From an uncultured Nitrosomonadales bacterium (GTDB lineage: Bacteria > Pseudomonadota > Gammaproteobacteria > Burkholderiales > Methylophilaceae), in contig CAJXQA010000002.1 of assembly GCA_913058475.1 (NCBI GenBank), positions 1 through 64,000 on the forward strand: a DNA stretch of 64,000 nucleotides, read 5' to 3'. Every line of letters starts with the position of its first letter. The first letter of the stretch is position 1. The position numbers and the translations under genes are program-made. The notes under the pieces are model-generated. The model did no database searches. It had not been told where the DNA came from and saw nothing but the letters and a program-made list of their open reading frames with translations. Shown here piece after piece: positions 1 to 8,381 of the stretch.

Positions 1-105
1 ATCAAACATCTGCTTATTCTTCTATAATTATACGAACTTATTCGAGTACTATTAGTCGATTATACTTAATTATATCAACCATGTTTAACTATATAAGGAC
101 CTAAT

Positions 106-1467
106 GTGAAGTTATTTAAATTTTTATTTCTACTTTTACTATTTCCAATCACGGGTAACACCACAGTTTATAAACACTCTCTAGATAATGGGTTAAAAAT
201 ATTTGTTAAAGAGGACGATAGAGCTCCTATTGTTGTTTCTCAAGTGTGGTATCGAGCCGGTAGTTTAGATGAAGTGAGCGGTAAAACAGGAGTAGCTCAC
301 CTATTAGAACACATGATGTTTAAAGGGACTAAAACAACTAAGCCGGGTGAGTTTTCTAAAATAATTGCAGCTGCGGGTGGAAGAGAGAATGCTTTTACTG
401 GAGCAGACTACACATGTTATTTTCAGCAACTTGAAAAAAGCCAACTACCGATTTCTTTGAAAATGGAAGCTGACCGAATGCAAAATCTAGTGGTATCTGA
501 AGAAGAATTTGCAAAAGAAATTAAGGTTGTAATGGAGGAAAGATTGTGGCGAACTGATGATAATCCAAAAGCACAAGCAAATGAACTATTTAATACGATT
601 ATGTTTCATGCTCATCCATATGGAAAACCAATCGTTGGGTGGATGAATGATCTAGAAAACATGACACATAAGGATGCAGAAGAATGGTATAAAAATTGGT
701 ATGGTCCAAATAATGCAATATTAGTTGTTGCTGGAGACGTAAAAGCTGCCGAAGTGTTTAAAATGGCAGAAAAATATTTTGGAAAAATTCCTCGGATTAT
801 TTTACCCGAAAGAAAGCCTCAACTAGAACCAATACAAAATGGAACAAGAACTTCAATTCTAAAAGCACCAAGCAAATTATCATACGTACAAATGGGTTAT
901 AGAGCCCCAACCCTTGATAAGGATTCACAAATAACAAGTAAAGATCAATTTGCTCTTGAAGTTTTAGTAGGAATACTCTCCCAATCGAGCTCTGCAAGAC
1001 TTACTCAAAATTTAGTGAGAGATTCTAGAGTAGCCTTAAATGTAGGGGCAGGTTATTCAATGGTAAACAGGGGAAATGAGAGTTCATTTGAGCTTTATGC
1101 GACACCAAGTGAAACAACTTCTTCGAGCGATTTGATAGTAGCGTTAAAAGATGAGCTCAATAAAATTAAGCGTGATGGAGTTACCGATGAAGAATTAAAA
1201 CGTGTTAAGACTATTGTTATTGCAGATGATGTATACCAAAAGGATTCAGTTTTTAATGCCGCCATGCAGATTGGTCAGCTTGAGACTCAAGGTTATTCGC
1301 ATGAAATTTTAGAGGATTACATTAACAATATTAAAAAAGTCACTTCAAAAGATATACAAAATGCAGCTATCAAATACTTTACTGATGATACTTTAACTGT
1401 TGTAACAATTGATCCTCAACCACTAGATACAAGTAAACCTAAAAAAGGGAAACCTCATGTTCATTAA
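106..1467 (+). CDS. M16 family zinc peptidase, catalytic subunit
   Basis: Predicted periplasmic M16 (pitrilysin/processing-peptidase-like) metalloprotease of 453 residues. A hydrophobic N-terminus (about residues 1-18) looks like a signal peptide. The inverted zinc motif HLLEH lies at residues 65-69, with a downstream acidic helix (EERLWR, about residue 145) that supplies the third ligand in this family. The start is GTG, because the ATG two bases upstream runs straight into a stop; AAGGA sits about 7 bases before it. The gene overlaps by 11 bases a second M16 gene that lacks the zinc motif, so the two probably form an active/inactive heterodimer, as known for paired bacterial M16 proteins. 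The substrate is unknown. Family assignment is firm; the role is inferred. Confidence 0.9.
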   Translation: MKLFKFLFLLLLFPITGNTTVYKHSLDNGLKIFVKEDDRAPIVVSQVWYRAGSLDEVSGKTGVAHLLEHMMFKGTKTTKPGEFSKIIAAAGGRENAFTGADYTCYFQQLEKSQLPISLKMEADRMQNLVVSEEEFAKEIKVVMEERLWRTDDNPKAQANELFNTIMFHAHPYGKPIVGWMNDLENMTHKDAEEWYKNWYGPNNAILVVAGDVKAAEVFKMAEKYFGKIPRIILPERKPQLEPIQNGTRTSILKAPSKLSYVQMGYRAPTLDKDSQITSKDQFALEVLVGILSQSSSARLTQNLVRDSRVALNVGAGYSMVNRGNESSFELYATPSETTSSSDLIVALKDELNKIKRDGVTDEELKRVKTIVIADDVYQKDSVFNAAMQIGQLETQGYSHEILEDYINNIKKVTSKDIQNAAIKYFTDDTLTVVTIDPQPLDTSKPKKGKPHVH

Positions 1468-2755
1468 TAGACTAGTTTTTTTATATATTTTATTTTTTTC
1501 ATCATTTGCTAGTGCTGATTTAAATATACAGAATTGGAAAACACCTAATGGGACGCAAGTTTATTTTGTTGAAAATCACAGCCTACCTGTTGTTGATGTA
1601 AATATTATGTTTAGTGCTGGAAGTGTTAGAGATTCGAAAGAGACTAATGGCGTAGCATCTATGACTAATCATTTGATGTTTTCCGGTTCAGCAGGTTTAA
1701 GTGAGCAAGAATTGATGAATAGTTTTGCTGACATTGGAGCTCAAGTTGGCAGTAACTTTAATCGTGATCAAAGTAGTTTTTCACTTCGAACACTTTCAGA
1801 AGAAAAATCTAAAGCTATTCAATTATTTAAGGTGGTCTTACAAAAACCAAATTTTGATAGAGAAATACTTGATAGAGAGGCAAAAAGATATGTTGCTAAT
1901 ATTGCACAAGCAGAGACAATGCCTGAGGCTATTGCTACAAAAAAATTCATGAAATCAATTTATGGCGAACATCCCTATGGACTTCCAAGTTCAGGAACAA
2001 TAGATTCAATAAATAGAATCAAGACAGCTAATCTTAACAAGTTTTTTAAAGAGTTTTATGTGGCAAATCAAGCGGATATTGTAATTGTGGGTGACGTCAC
2101 AAAAGAGGAAGCAGAAACAATTGCAAATGACTTATCAAGCGGCCTTCCTATGAATAAAAATATTAAGGTAATTCCAGATGTAAAACAGGTAAAGAAACAA
2201 GAAATAAGAATTAGTCATCCTGCAAAACAGGCTCATTTATATTATGGCGTCCCTATTATGAAAAGAAATGATCCTGATTTTTTCCCTTTATACGTTGGTA
2301 ATCACGTATTAGGTGGGAGTGGTTTTGGTTCTCGCTTAACTTATGAAATCAGAGAGAAAAAAGGGCTTGTGTATAGTGTCTATAGTTATTTTATGCCGCT
2401 TTCGAAAAAAGGTCCTTTTGAAGTTGCGTTACAAACGTCTAAGAGCCAAGTTGACGAAGCCATGGGATTAATTAAAACTACCATTCAAGATTTTATAGAT
2501 AAAGGCCCAAGTGAGTCTGAGCTTCAGGCTTCGAAAGATAATATTACTGGTGGGTTTGCACTTAGATTTGGTAGTAATCAAAAAATAATGAATTACGTGT
2601 CCATGATGGCATTTTATAATTATCCTTTAGATTATCTAAAAACATATACAAAAAAAATTAATGCAGTAACGGTTGATCAAATTAAAACTGCTTTTAAAAA
2701 GAGAGTAGACTTAAATGAATTTTCAACGGTTATTGTAGGAGTTGATGAAAGATAA
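1457..2755 (+). CDS. M16 family peptidase-like protein, non-catalytic partner
   Basis: A 432-residue M16 paralogue with a signal-like N-terminus (LYILFFSSFASA, then the mature region). At the place where the upstream gene has HLLEH this protein reads SMTNH, so the first zinc histidine and the catalytic glutamate are missing and it should be proteolytically inactive. The C-terminal half keeps the M16 hallmark GGSGFGSRLTYEIREKKGL (about residues 285-303). Its start overlaps the end of the catalytic M16 gene, which suggests coupled translation and a 1:1 complex. Partnership with the upstream gene is inferred from this arrangement and from family precedent. Confidence 0.88.
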   Translation: MFINRLVFLYILFFSSFASADLNIQNWKTPNGTQVYFVENHSLPVVDVNIMFSAGSVRDSKETNGVASMTNHLMFSGSAGLSEQELMNSFADIGAQVGSNFNRDQSSFSLRTLSEEKSKAIQLFKVVLQKPNFDREILDREAKRYVANIAQAETMPEAIATKKFMKSIYGEHPYGLPSSGTIDSINRIKTANLNKFFKEFYVANQADIVIVGDVTKEEAETIANDLSSGLPMNKNIKVIPDVKQVKKQEIRISHPAKQAHLYYGVPIMKRNDPDFFPLYVGNHVLGGSGFGSRLTYEIREKKGLVYSVYSYFMPLSKKGPFEVALQTSKSQVDEAMGLIKTTIQDFIDKGPSESELQASKDNITGGFALRFGSNQKIMNYVSMMAFYNYPLDYLKTYTKKINAVTVDQIKTAFKKRVDLNEFSTVIVGVDER

Positions 2756-3275
2756 TAATGTAAAAATTATTGGTGGAAAATGGAAGAGGAAGAGTATTTC
2801 ATTTCATGAAGCGAGAGGGTTAAGACCTACCTTAGGCAAAGTTAGAGAAACATTATTTAACTGGCTAGGGCAAGATTTAAACAATAAAAGATGCCTCGAT
2901 TTGTTTGCAGGGACTGGTGCATTAGGATTTGAAGCACTTTCTAGAAATGCTAAGTCATGTGTATTTGTTGAGAATAATCCAAGCACTTTTCGAAAGCTTA
3001 TAGAAAACAAAGAAAACCTTAAGGCAGAGAATGCCATTATAAAAAAAATACATGCAGATTTTTTTATACAAAATAATGAAGAGCTTTTTGATATCATATT
3101 TTTCGATCCACCGTTTATACTAGATAACTCTATTCAACTCATAGACTTAATAAGAAAATTTTTGAAGCCTCATGGTGTAATTTATTTCGAAACAAATATA
3201 AAATTACCAGAAAATTTTTTACAAATAATAAAAACCTCTAGAGCAGGGAAGGTATACTTCCACTTAGTGCATTAA
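2745..3275 (+). CDS. rsmD: 16S rRNA (guanine(966)-N(2))-methyltransferase RsmD
   Basis: RsmD methylates G966 of 16S rRNA in the assembled small subunit using S-adenosylmethionine. The 176-residue protein has the RsmD signature RPTLGKVRETLFNWL near residue 27, the SAM-binding loop DLFAGTGALGFEAL, and the catalytic motif FFDPPF. The ATG at 2745 is preferred; an in-frame TTG lies one codon upstream, too close to the AGGAG at 2737-2741. The start lies inside the end of the M16 gene. M16-M16-rsmD-coaD is a familiar betaproteobacterial order. Slightly short for the family but all core motifs are present. Confidence 0.92.
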   Translation: MKDNNVKIIGGKWKRKSISFHEARGLRPTLGKVRETLFNWLGQDLNNKRCLDLFAGTGALGFEALSRNAKSCVFVENNPSTFRKLIENKENLKAENAIIKKIHADFFIQNNEELFDIIFFDPPFILDNSIQLIDLIRKFLKPHGVIYFETNIKLPENFLQIIKTSRAGKVYFHLVH

Positions 3276-3289
3276 ATTTTAAATTTATT

Positions 3290-3763
3290 ATGGTTGTTAT
3301 TTATCCAGGTTCTTTTGATCCATTAACATTAGGTCATGAAGATATCATTAAAAGAGCAGCCTCATCTTTTGATGATGTAATGATTGCTGTTTCTGAAGAT
3401 AATGCAAAGTCATCAATATTTTCTGTGAAAGAAAGACTCAAGATGGCAGAAATCGTGGCTAAAAAATATACTAATGTTTCAGCTTCTTCATTCAAAGGGT
3501 TAACAGTAGATTTCGCAAAAGTTAACGCTACTAATTTCATTTTAAGAGGGGTGAGGGATTCATCTGATTTTGACAATGAAGCTCAAAATGCATTAATGAA
3601 CAAAACTTTAGACAATTCAATCGAAACTATATTTTTGATTTCCTCAAAAAATGTTAGAGAAATTTCATCAACCAATGTGAGACAGATACTGTCACTTGCT
3701 GGCGATGTGAGTAATTTTATGTCAACAGAAATCATTTCTTATATTAATTCATTAAAAACATAA
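3290..3763 (+). CDS. coaD: Phosphopantetheine adenylyltransferase
   Basis: CoaD transfers AMP from ATP to 4'-phosphopantetheine, giving dephospho-CoA, the penultimate step of coenzyme A synthesis. The 157-residue length is normal. The nucleotidyltransferase T/HxGH motif is seen as YPGSFDPLTLGH (residues 5-16), and the C-terminal ISSTNVR motif near residue 126 corresponds to the ISSS/T-x-VR element that binds ATP. It follows rsmD by 14 bases, the common rsmD-coaD pairing, and precedes a ferredoxin by 3 bases, so these are probably cotranscribed. Confidence 0.96.
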   Translation: MVVIYPGSFDPLTLGHEDIIKRAASSFDDVMIAVSEDNAKSSIFSVKERLKMAEIVAKKYTNVSASSFKGLTVDFAKVNATNFILRGVRDSSDFDNEAQNALMNKTLDNSIETIFLISSKNVREISSTNVRQILSLAGDVSNFMSTEIISYINSLKT

Positions 3764-4018
<255 letters not shown>

Positions 4019-4048
4019 AGCATAACTTTTTTTCTTAAGAGGTTTTTC

Positions 4049-4438
4049 ATGAGAATCTTGCACTCAATGATACGTGTCAATAATTTAGAAGATTCAATTA
4101 AATTTTATACTGAAGTTTTGGGTATGAAGATTCTTCGAGAAAAAGAATATCCAGAAGGTAAATTCTCTTTAGCTTTTTTAGGTTATGGAAAGGAAGCTGA
4201 GGACACTGTTATTGAACTCACTTATAACTGGGATACAAGATATTATGAGCATGGAAATGCATTTGGTCATATTGCTATTGAGGTCGATGATATCTATAAG
4301 ATCTGTGAGGAGATAAAAGATAAGGGGGCGAAGGTTATAAGAGATCCTGGACCAATGATGGGATCAAAGTTGCTTTTAGCATTTATTGAAGATCCAAATG
4401 GATACAAAATAGAGCTTATAGAAAAAGGAACATTCTAA
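4049..4438 (+). CDS. gloA: Lactoylglutathione lyase (glyoxalase I)
   Basis: Glyoxalase I isomerises the hemithioacetal of methylglyoxal and glutathione to S-lactoylglutathione, detoxifying a by-product of sugar metabolism. The 129-residue protein has the vicinal-oxygen-chelate fold layout: LHSMIRVNNLEDSIKFYTEVLGM at the N-terminus, the second module at FGHIAIEVDD, and GYKIELIEK at the end. Expected metal ligands are His5, a Glu in VIELTYNWD, the His of GHIAIEV and the Glu of KIELIEK. AAGAGG at about 4036-4041 is the ribosome binding site. It converges with dnaJ, with only 4 bases between the stop codons. Confidence 0.95.
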   Translation: MRILHSMIRVNNLEDSIKFYTEVLGMKILREKEYPEGKFSLAFLGYGKEAEDTVIELTYNWDTRYYEHGNAFGHIAIEVDDIYKICEEIKDKGAKVIRDPGPMMGSKLLLAFIEDPNGYKIELIEKGTF

Positions 4439-4442
4439 GGTG

Positions 4443-5555
4443 CTAGAAAAAATCCTTAACTTTATCTAACCAAGTTTTTGATCTTGGGCTATGTTTATCA
4501 CTATCTTTTTGGTTTATTACTTCAAGTTCTTCCAATAATTTCTTTTGGTTATCATTTAATTTTACAGGTGTTTCCACTACTACGTGACAGTGTAGATCTC
4601 CATATTGGCTTTGTCTAACAGGCTTGATTCCTTTTCCGCGCAAACGAAAGGCAGAGCCCGTTTGAGTTTCTGGAGGAATTTTAATTTTGGCAGTACCATC
4701 TAAAGTTGGAATTTTTATTTCACCACCAAGGGCAGCAGTTGAAAAACTAATGGGCATTTCACAATGAAGGTTACCGCCATCTCTTTGAAATATGGAGTGT
4801 TCTTTAAGACCGATGACAACATACAAGTCCCCTGAAGGACCCCCATTAACTCCCGCCTCACCTTCACCACTTAGTCGAATTCTATCTCCCTCATCTACAC
4901 CTGAAGGAATTTTAACAGACAATGTTTTCGATTCTTTTATACGACCAGTGCCATTACAATCTGAACATGGATCCTTTATTGTTTTTCCGGTGCCATTACA
5001 ATCTGAACATGTTTGTTGAACAGAAAAGAAACCTTGCTGCATTCGGACTTGTCCATGCCCCTGACATCTTTGACATGTTGTTGGCTCTGTTCCTTTTTTT
5101 GCACCTATTCCGTTACATGATTTGCAAGTTGATAATACTGGGACACGGATTTTTGTTTCAGTCCCTTTCGCGGCATTTTCTAATGTAATTTCCATGTTGT
5201 ATCTAAGATCTGCACCACGATATACATTTGACCTTTGGCTTTGTTTGCCTCCAAAAATATCACCGAAAATATCACCGAAAGCATCACCAAAGTCACTAAA
5301 ACCTTCAGCCCCACCTCCACCAACTGATTGATCGACACCTGCATGACCAAATTGATCATAAGCCGATCTTTTATTAGAGTCAGATAAGACTTCATAAGCT
5401 TCCTTTGCTTCCTTGAAGCTGTCTTCTGCCTTAGGGTTATCTGGGTTTCTGTCTGGATGATATTTCATCGCAAGTTTTTTAAATGATTTTTTTAGCTCTT
5501 CATTAGATGCTTGACGACTTAATCCAAGAACTTCGTAGTAATCTTTTTTAGCCAT
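4443..5555 (-). CDS. dnaJ: Chaperone protein DnaJ (Hsp40)
   Basis: DnaJ delivers unfolded clients to DnaK and stimulates its ATPase. The 370-residue protein has the J domain with HPD ([10 protein letters not shown], near residue 32), a Gly/Phe-rich linker around residues 75-110, and four CxxCxGxG zinc repeats ([32 protein letters not shown]), then the client-binding C-terminal domains. This makes it a class I DnaJ rather than CbpA. It is the last gene of grpE-dnaK-dnaJ. A perfect 13-bp hairpin lies between dnaK and this gene and may act on mRNA stability or attenuation. No good Shine-Dalgarno is seen directly before the ATG. Confidence 0.98.
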   Translation of the reverse strand: MAKKDYYEVLGLSRQASNEELKKSFKKLAMKYHPDRNPDNPKAEDSFKEAKEAYEVLSDSNKRSAYDQFGHAGVDQSVGGGGAEGFSDFGDAFGDIFGDIFGGKQSQRSNVYRGADLRYNMEITLENAAKGTETKIRVPVLSTCKSCNGIGAKKGTEPTTCQRCQGHGQVRMQQGFFSVQQTCSDCNGTGKTIKDPCSDCNGTGRIKESKTLSVKIPSGVDEGDRIRLSGEGEAGVNGGPSGDLYVVIGLKEHSIFQRDGGNLHCEMPISFSTAALGGEIKIPTLDGTAKIKIPPETQTGSAFRLRGKGIKPVRQSQYGDLHCHVVVETPVKLNDNQKKLLEELEVINQKDSDKHSPRSKTWLDKVKDFF

Positions 5556-5565
5556 AAAATAGTTA

Positions 5566-5594
5566 AGGACAATACTTTTTTAAAGTATTGTCCT
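5566..5594 (-). terminator. dnaK-dnaJ intergenic hairpin
   Basis: A perfect inverted repeat: 13-bp arms (AGGACAATACTTT at 5566-5578, its complement at 5582-5594) around a 3-base loop. On the minus strand it starts 13 bases after the dnaK stop and ends 10 bases before the dnaJ ATG. No clean U-run follows, so an RNA processing or stability hairpin, or a partial attenuator, is more likely than a full terminator. Confidence 0.6.
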
Positions 5595-5607
5595 ATTTGA
5601 GTTTAAT

Positions 5608-7578
5608 TTATTTGTCTTCTTTCTTGTCTTCTTTCTTGTCTTCTTTCTTGTCTTCAGATTTTACTTCCTCAAACTCAGCGTCAACAACTTCAGCATCGAC
5701 GGTTTTTTCTTCACTAGCGCCTTGTCCTTCATTTCCTTGAGGCTGACCTTGTTGTGCTTGTTGGTCTGCGTATACTTTTTCCCCAAGCTTTTGGGATGCC
5801 TCGGCTAAAACTTTATTTTTAGCTTCAATTTCTTCCTTATTGTCAGTTTTAATTGACTCTTCAAGATCCTTGATAGCAGATTCAATTTTTGACTTTTCAT
5901 CATCGGTGACTTTATCTTTATGTTCAGTCATCGTTTTTTGAACGGAATGAATCATTGCTTCAGCTGAATTTTTTAAATCAACTAGCTCACGGAGCTTTTG
6001 ATCTTCTTCGGCATGCTTTTCGGCATCTTCTTCCATTCTTTTAATTTCTTCTTCGGATAATCCACCATTGGCTTTAATGGTAATTTTATTTTCTTTGCCA
6101 GTAGCTTTGTCTTTAGCATTAACATGAAGAATACCGTTTGCATCAATATCAAAAGTAACCTCAATTTGTGGCGTTCCTCTTGGAGCGGATGGAATATCTG
6201 TCAAGTTAAACTGACCTAAGCTTTTATTTCCTGACGCCATTTCACGCTCACCTTGAAGGACATGAATTGTGACAGCACTTTGGTTGTCTTCAGCTGTAGA
6301 AAAAACTTGAGATGCCTTGGTTGGAATTGTTGTATTTTTCTTAATTAGCTTAGTTGAAACAGATCCTAGAGTCTCAATTCCCAAGCTAAGAGGTGTAACA
6401 TCAAGTAATAACACATCCTTAACGTCTCCTTGCATGACTCCTGCTTGGATGGATGCACCAACCGCAACAGCTTCATCTGGGTTTACATCTTTCCTTGCCT
6501 CTACTCCAAAAATTTCTTTTACCTTGTCTTGTACCTTCGGCATTCTTGTTTGCCCACCCACAAGAATAACATCTGAGATATCACCATTACTCATACCTGC
6601 ATCTTTCATCGCAGTTTGGCATGGCTCAACAGTTCTATCAATTAAATCAGCAACAAGTGATTCAAGTTTTGCACGTGTTAACTTGACAACTAAATGTTTA
6701 GGTCCTGATGAATCTGCAGTGATATAGGGAAGATTAACTTCAGTTTGTGTGCTGCTTGATAATTCAATTTTTGATTTTTCAGCAGCTTCTTTTAATCTTT
6801 GTTTAGCAAGCATGTCCTTAGTTAAGTCTACGCCATTTTCTTTTTCAAAAATTTCAGCTAAGTGCTCGATAATTCGGTTATCAAAATCTTCTCCACCTAG
6901 GAATGTATCACCATTTGTGGATAAAACTTCAAATTGATGCTCACCATCAACATTTGAAATTTCGATAATAGAGACATCAAAAGTACCTCCGCCTAAATCG
7001 TAAACAGCTATCTTTCTATCACCTTCTTTTTTGTCCATACCGAAAGCTAGAGCTGCTGCTGTAGGCTCATTGATAATACGCTTAACTTCTAGACCAGCAA
7101 TTTTCCCTGCATCTTTTGTTGCTTGCCTTTGGCTATCGTTAAAGTAAGCAGGAACAGTAATTACTGCTTCAGTTACAGTTTCACCAAGATAATCTTCGGC
7201 AGTTTGTTTCATTTTTCTTAGAATTTCAGCTGATATTTGAGGCGGTGCTTTTTTATCGCCTTTAATTTCTACCCAAGCATCACCACTGTCAGCTTTTGAA
7301 ATTGTATAAGGCATTAATTTAATGTCCTTTTGTACCTCATCTTCCTCGAACTTTCTACCAATTAATCTTTTTACAGCATAGACAGTGTCTTTTGGATTGG
7401 TCACCGCTTGACGTTTTGCAGGGGCTCCAACAATAGATTCACCATTATCTTGATAGCCTACAACTGAAGGCGTAGTTCTTGTTCCTTCTGAATTTTCTAT
7501 AACTTTAGGTTTCCCACCCTCCATGACTGAAACACAAGAGTTAGTCGTTCCTAAGTCAATTCCAATTATTTTTCCCAT
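5608..7578 (-). CDS. dnaK: Chaperone protein DnaK (Hsp70)
   Basis: The main Hsp70: it cycles ATP to hold and release unfolded proteins together with DnaJ and GrpE. The 656-residue protein has the N-terminal ATPase signature [17 protein letters not shown], the second signature [10 protein letters not shown], the third VGGQTRMP, and the EVT-rich substrate-binding domain with helical lid. The C-terminal tail is unusual: it ends in four copies of EDKK encoded by a 12-base tandem repeat, in place of the usual EEVKDKK-like ending. A sigma-32-type promoter lies upstream at 7632-7659, so dnaK can be expressed separately from grpE. Confidence 0.98.
   Translation of the reverse strand: MGKIIGIDLGTTNSCVSVMEGGKPKVIENSEGTRTTPSVVGYQDNGESIVGAPAKRQAVTNPKDTVYAVKRLIGRKFEEDEVQKDIKLMPYTISKADSGDAWVEIKGDKKAPPQISAEILRKMKQTAEDYLGETVTEAVITVPAYFNDSQRQATKDAGKIAGLEVKRIINEPTAAALAFGMDKKEGDRKIAVYDLGGGTFDVSIIEISNVDGEHQFEVLSTNGDTFLGGEDFDNRIIEHLAEIFEKENGVDLTKDMLAKQRLKEAAEKSKIELSSSTQTEVNLPYITADSSGPKHLVVKLTRAKLESLVADLIDRTVEPCQTAMKDAGMSNGDISDVILVGGQTRMPKVQDKVKEIFGVEARKDVNPDEAVAVGASIQAGVMQGDVKDVLLLDVTPLSLGIETLGSVSTKLIKKNTTIPTKASQVFSTAEDNQSAVTIHVLQGEREMASGNKSLGQFNLTDIPSAPRGTPQIEVTFDIDANGILHVNAKDKATGKENKITIKANGGLSEEEIKRMEEDAEKHAEEDQKLRELVDLKNSAEAMIHSVQKTMTEHKDKVTDDEKSKIESAIKDLEESIKTDNKEEIEAKNKVLAEASQKLGEKVYADQQAQQGQPQGNEGQGASEEKTVDAEVVDAEFEEVKSEDKKEDKKEDKKEDK
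5612..5655 (-). repeat. 12-bp tandem repeat encoding the DnaK C-terminal EDKK repeats
   Basis: The unit TTGTCTTCTTTC (plus-strand sense) occurs at 5612-5623, 5624-5635 and 5636-5647, with a partial fourth copy TTGTCTTC to 5655. Each unit is four codons, so copy-number changes would lengthen or shorten the charged DnaK tail without breaking the frame. Confidence 0.85.
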
Positions 7579-7631
7579 ATTTATATTTTTCCTATTTTTT
7601 TATTAGTTTAAGTTGATGCTTTATGTTTTAT

Positions 7632-7659
7632 ATATTGGGTCATTCGTATTAATTTCAAC
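7632..7659 (-). promoter_or_regulatory. Sigma-32-type heat-shock promoter of dnaK
   Basis: Read on the minus strand: GTTGAA (complement of 7654-7659), a 14-base spacer, then CCCAATAT (complement of 7632-7639). The sigma-32 consensus is CTTGAAA and CCCCATnT. The distance to the dnaK ATG at 7578 is about 53 bases. The same spacer and an identical -10 octamer occur before grpE. Confidence 0.7.
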
Positions 7660-7667
7660 TCTACAAG

Positions 7668-8231
7668 CTAATTCTTTTCTTTTGCTACCGTTACAAGCGC
7701 TGGTCTAAGCACTCTGTCGTTAAGGGTATAGCCCTTTTGCATTACTGAAATAATTGTATTTGCATCTTGATCTGACTCAACCATTGTCATAGCTTCATGA
7801 AAGTTTGGATCAAAAATCTCTCCTTTTGGGTTAACTTCTTGTATGTTAAGTTTTTCAAAAACACTGATTAATTGTTTTGAAGTGAGCTCTATACCTTCTT
7901 TATAATTTTCTAGTGATGATTCATCCACCATCAACGCGGCATCGAAACTGTCTTTGACAAGTAAAATTTCAGAGGCAAAATTTTCAATAGCATATTTTCT
8001 TGCCTTATCCATCTCATCAATTGATCTTTTGCGAAAGTTTTCAGTTTCAGCCTTTGCATATAAAACAGCTCCTTCTAGCTCAGCAATTTTTGCCTTTAAA
8101 TCATCTAAGGATTCTGTTTGTTCATTTTCATTTGATAATTCTTGAGCATCAATATTTTTTTGTTTGTCTTCTTGGTTTAGTTGCGTAGTAGTTTTTTTTT
8201 GTGATTTACTCATAAAATATTTTGATTTCAT
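7668..8231 (-). CDS. grpE: Nucleotide exchange factor GrpE
   Basis: GrpE releases ADP from DnaK and acts as the thermosensor of the DnaK system. The 187-residue protein has a polar, Gln/Lys-rich N-terminus, a long coiled-coil (about residues 45-90, ending in AKAETENFRKRS) and the C-terminal beta domain with FDPNFHEAMTMVE and GYTLNDRVLRPALVTVAK, the GrpE signature. Two ATGs are possible: 8231, used here, and 8213, which gives the more usual MSKSQKK start; neither has a clear Shine-Dalgarno. It is first of grpE-dnaK-dnaJ, 89 bases before dnaK. Confidence 0.95.
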   Translation of the reverse strand: MKSKYFMSKSQKKTTTQLNQEDKQKNIDAQELSNENEQTESLDDLKAKIAELEGAVLYAKAETENFRKRSIDEMDKARKYAIENFASEILLVKDSFDAALMVDESSLENYKEGIELTSKQLISVFEKLNIQEVNPKGEIFDPNFHEAMTMVESDQDANTIISVMQKGYTLNDRVLRPALVTVAKEKN

Positions 8232-8257
8232 TTAAATTGTAATTAATAACTAATTAT

Positions 8258-8285
8258 ATATTGGGACAGTTTTTATAAATTCAAG
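8258..8285 (-). promoter_or_regulatory. Sigma-32-type heat-shock promoter of grpE
   Basis: Minus strand: CTTGAA (complement of 8280-8285), 14-base spacer, CCCAATAT (complement of 8258-8265), a close match to the sigma-32 consensus. Transcription would begin near 8250, giving a leader of about 20 bases to the ATG at 8231, or about 38 to the ATG at 8213. No CIRCE operator is seen in this region. Confidence 0.75.
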
Positions 8286-8323
8286 ATGAAAATAGCATAA
8301 TTTTTTTTATTTTTAAATGTGAT

Positions 8324-8353
8324 TTGACTTAACTATATTATTTACTTGATAAT
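8324..8353 (+). promoter_or_regulatory. Sigma-70-type promoter of edd
   Basis: TTGACT at 8324-8329 and GATAAT at 8348-8353, separated by 18 bases and 28 bases before the edd ATG. It shares the short divergent region with the grpE promoter. Confidence 0.5.
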
Positions 8354-8381
8354 GGACGGCCGACAACTAATAAGTTAAAAA

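Noticed and set aside
1..105. Sequence upstream of the first M16 gene
   Set aside because: A TATACT at 61-66 could be a -10 element, but no convincing -35 is placed with it; no gene or RNA recognised.
7706..7714. TAAGCACTC, a CIRCE-like half-site
   Set aside because: It lies inside the grpE coding region and has no GAGTGCTTA partner 9 bases away; chance occurrence.
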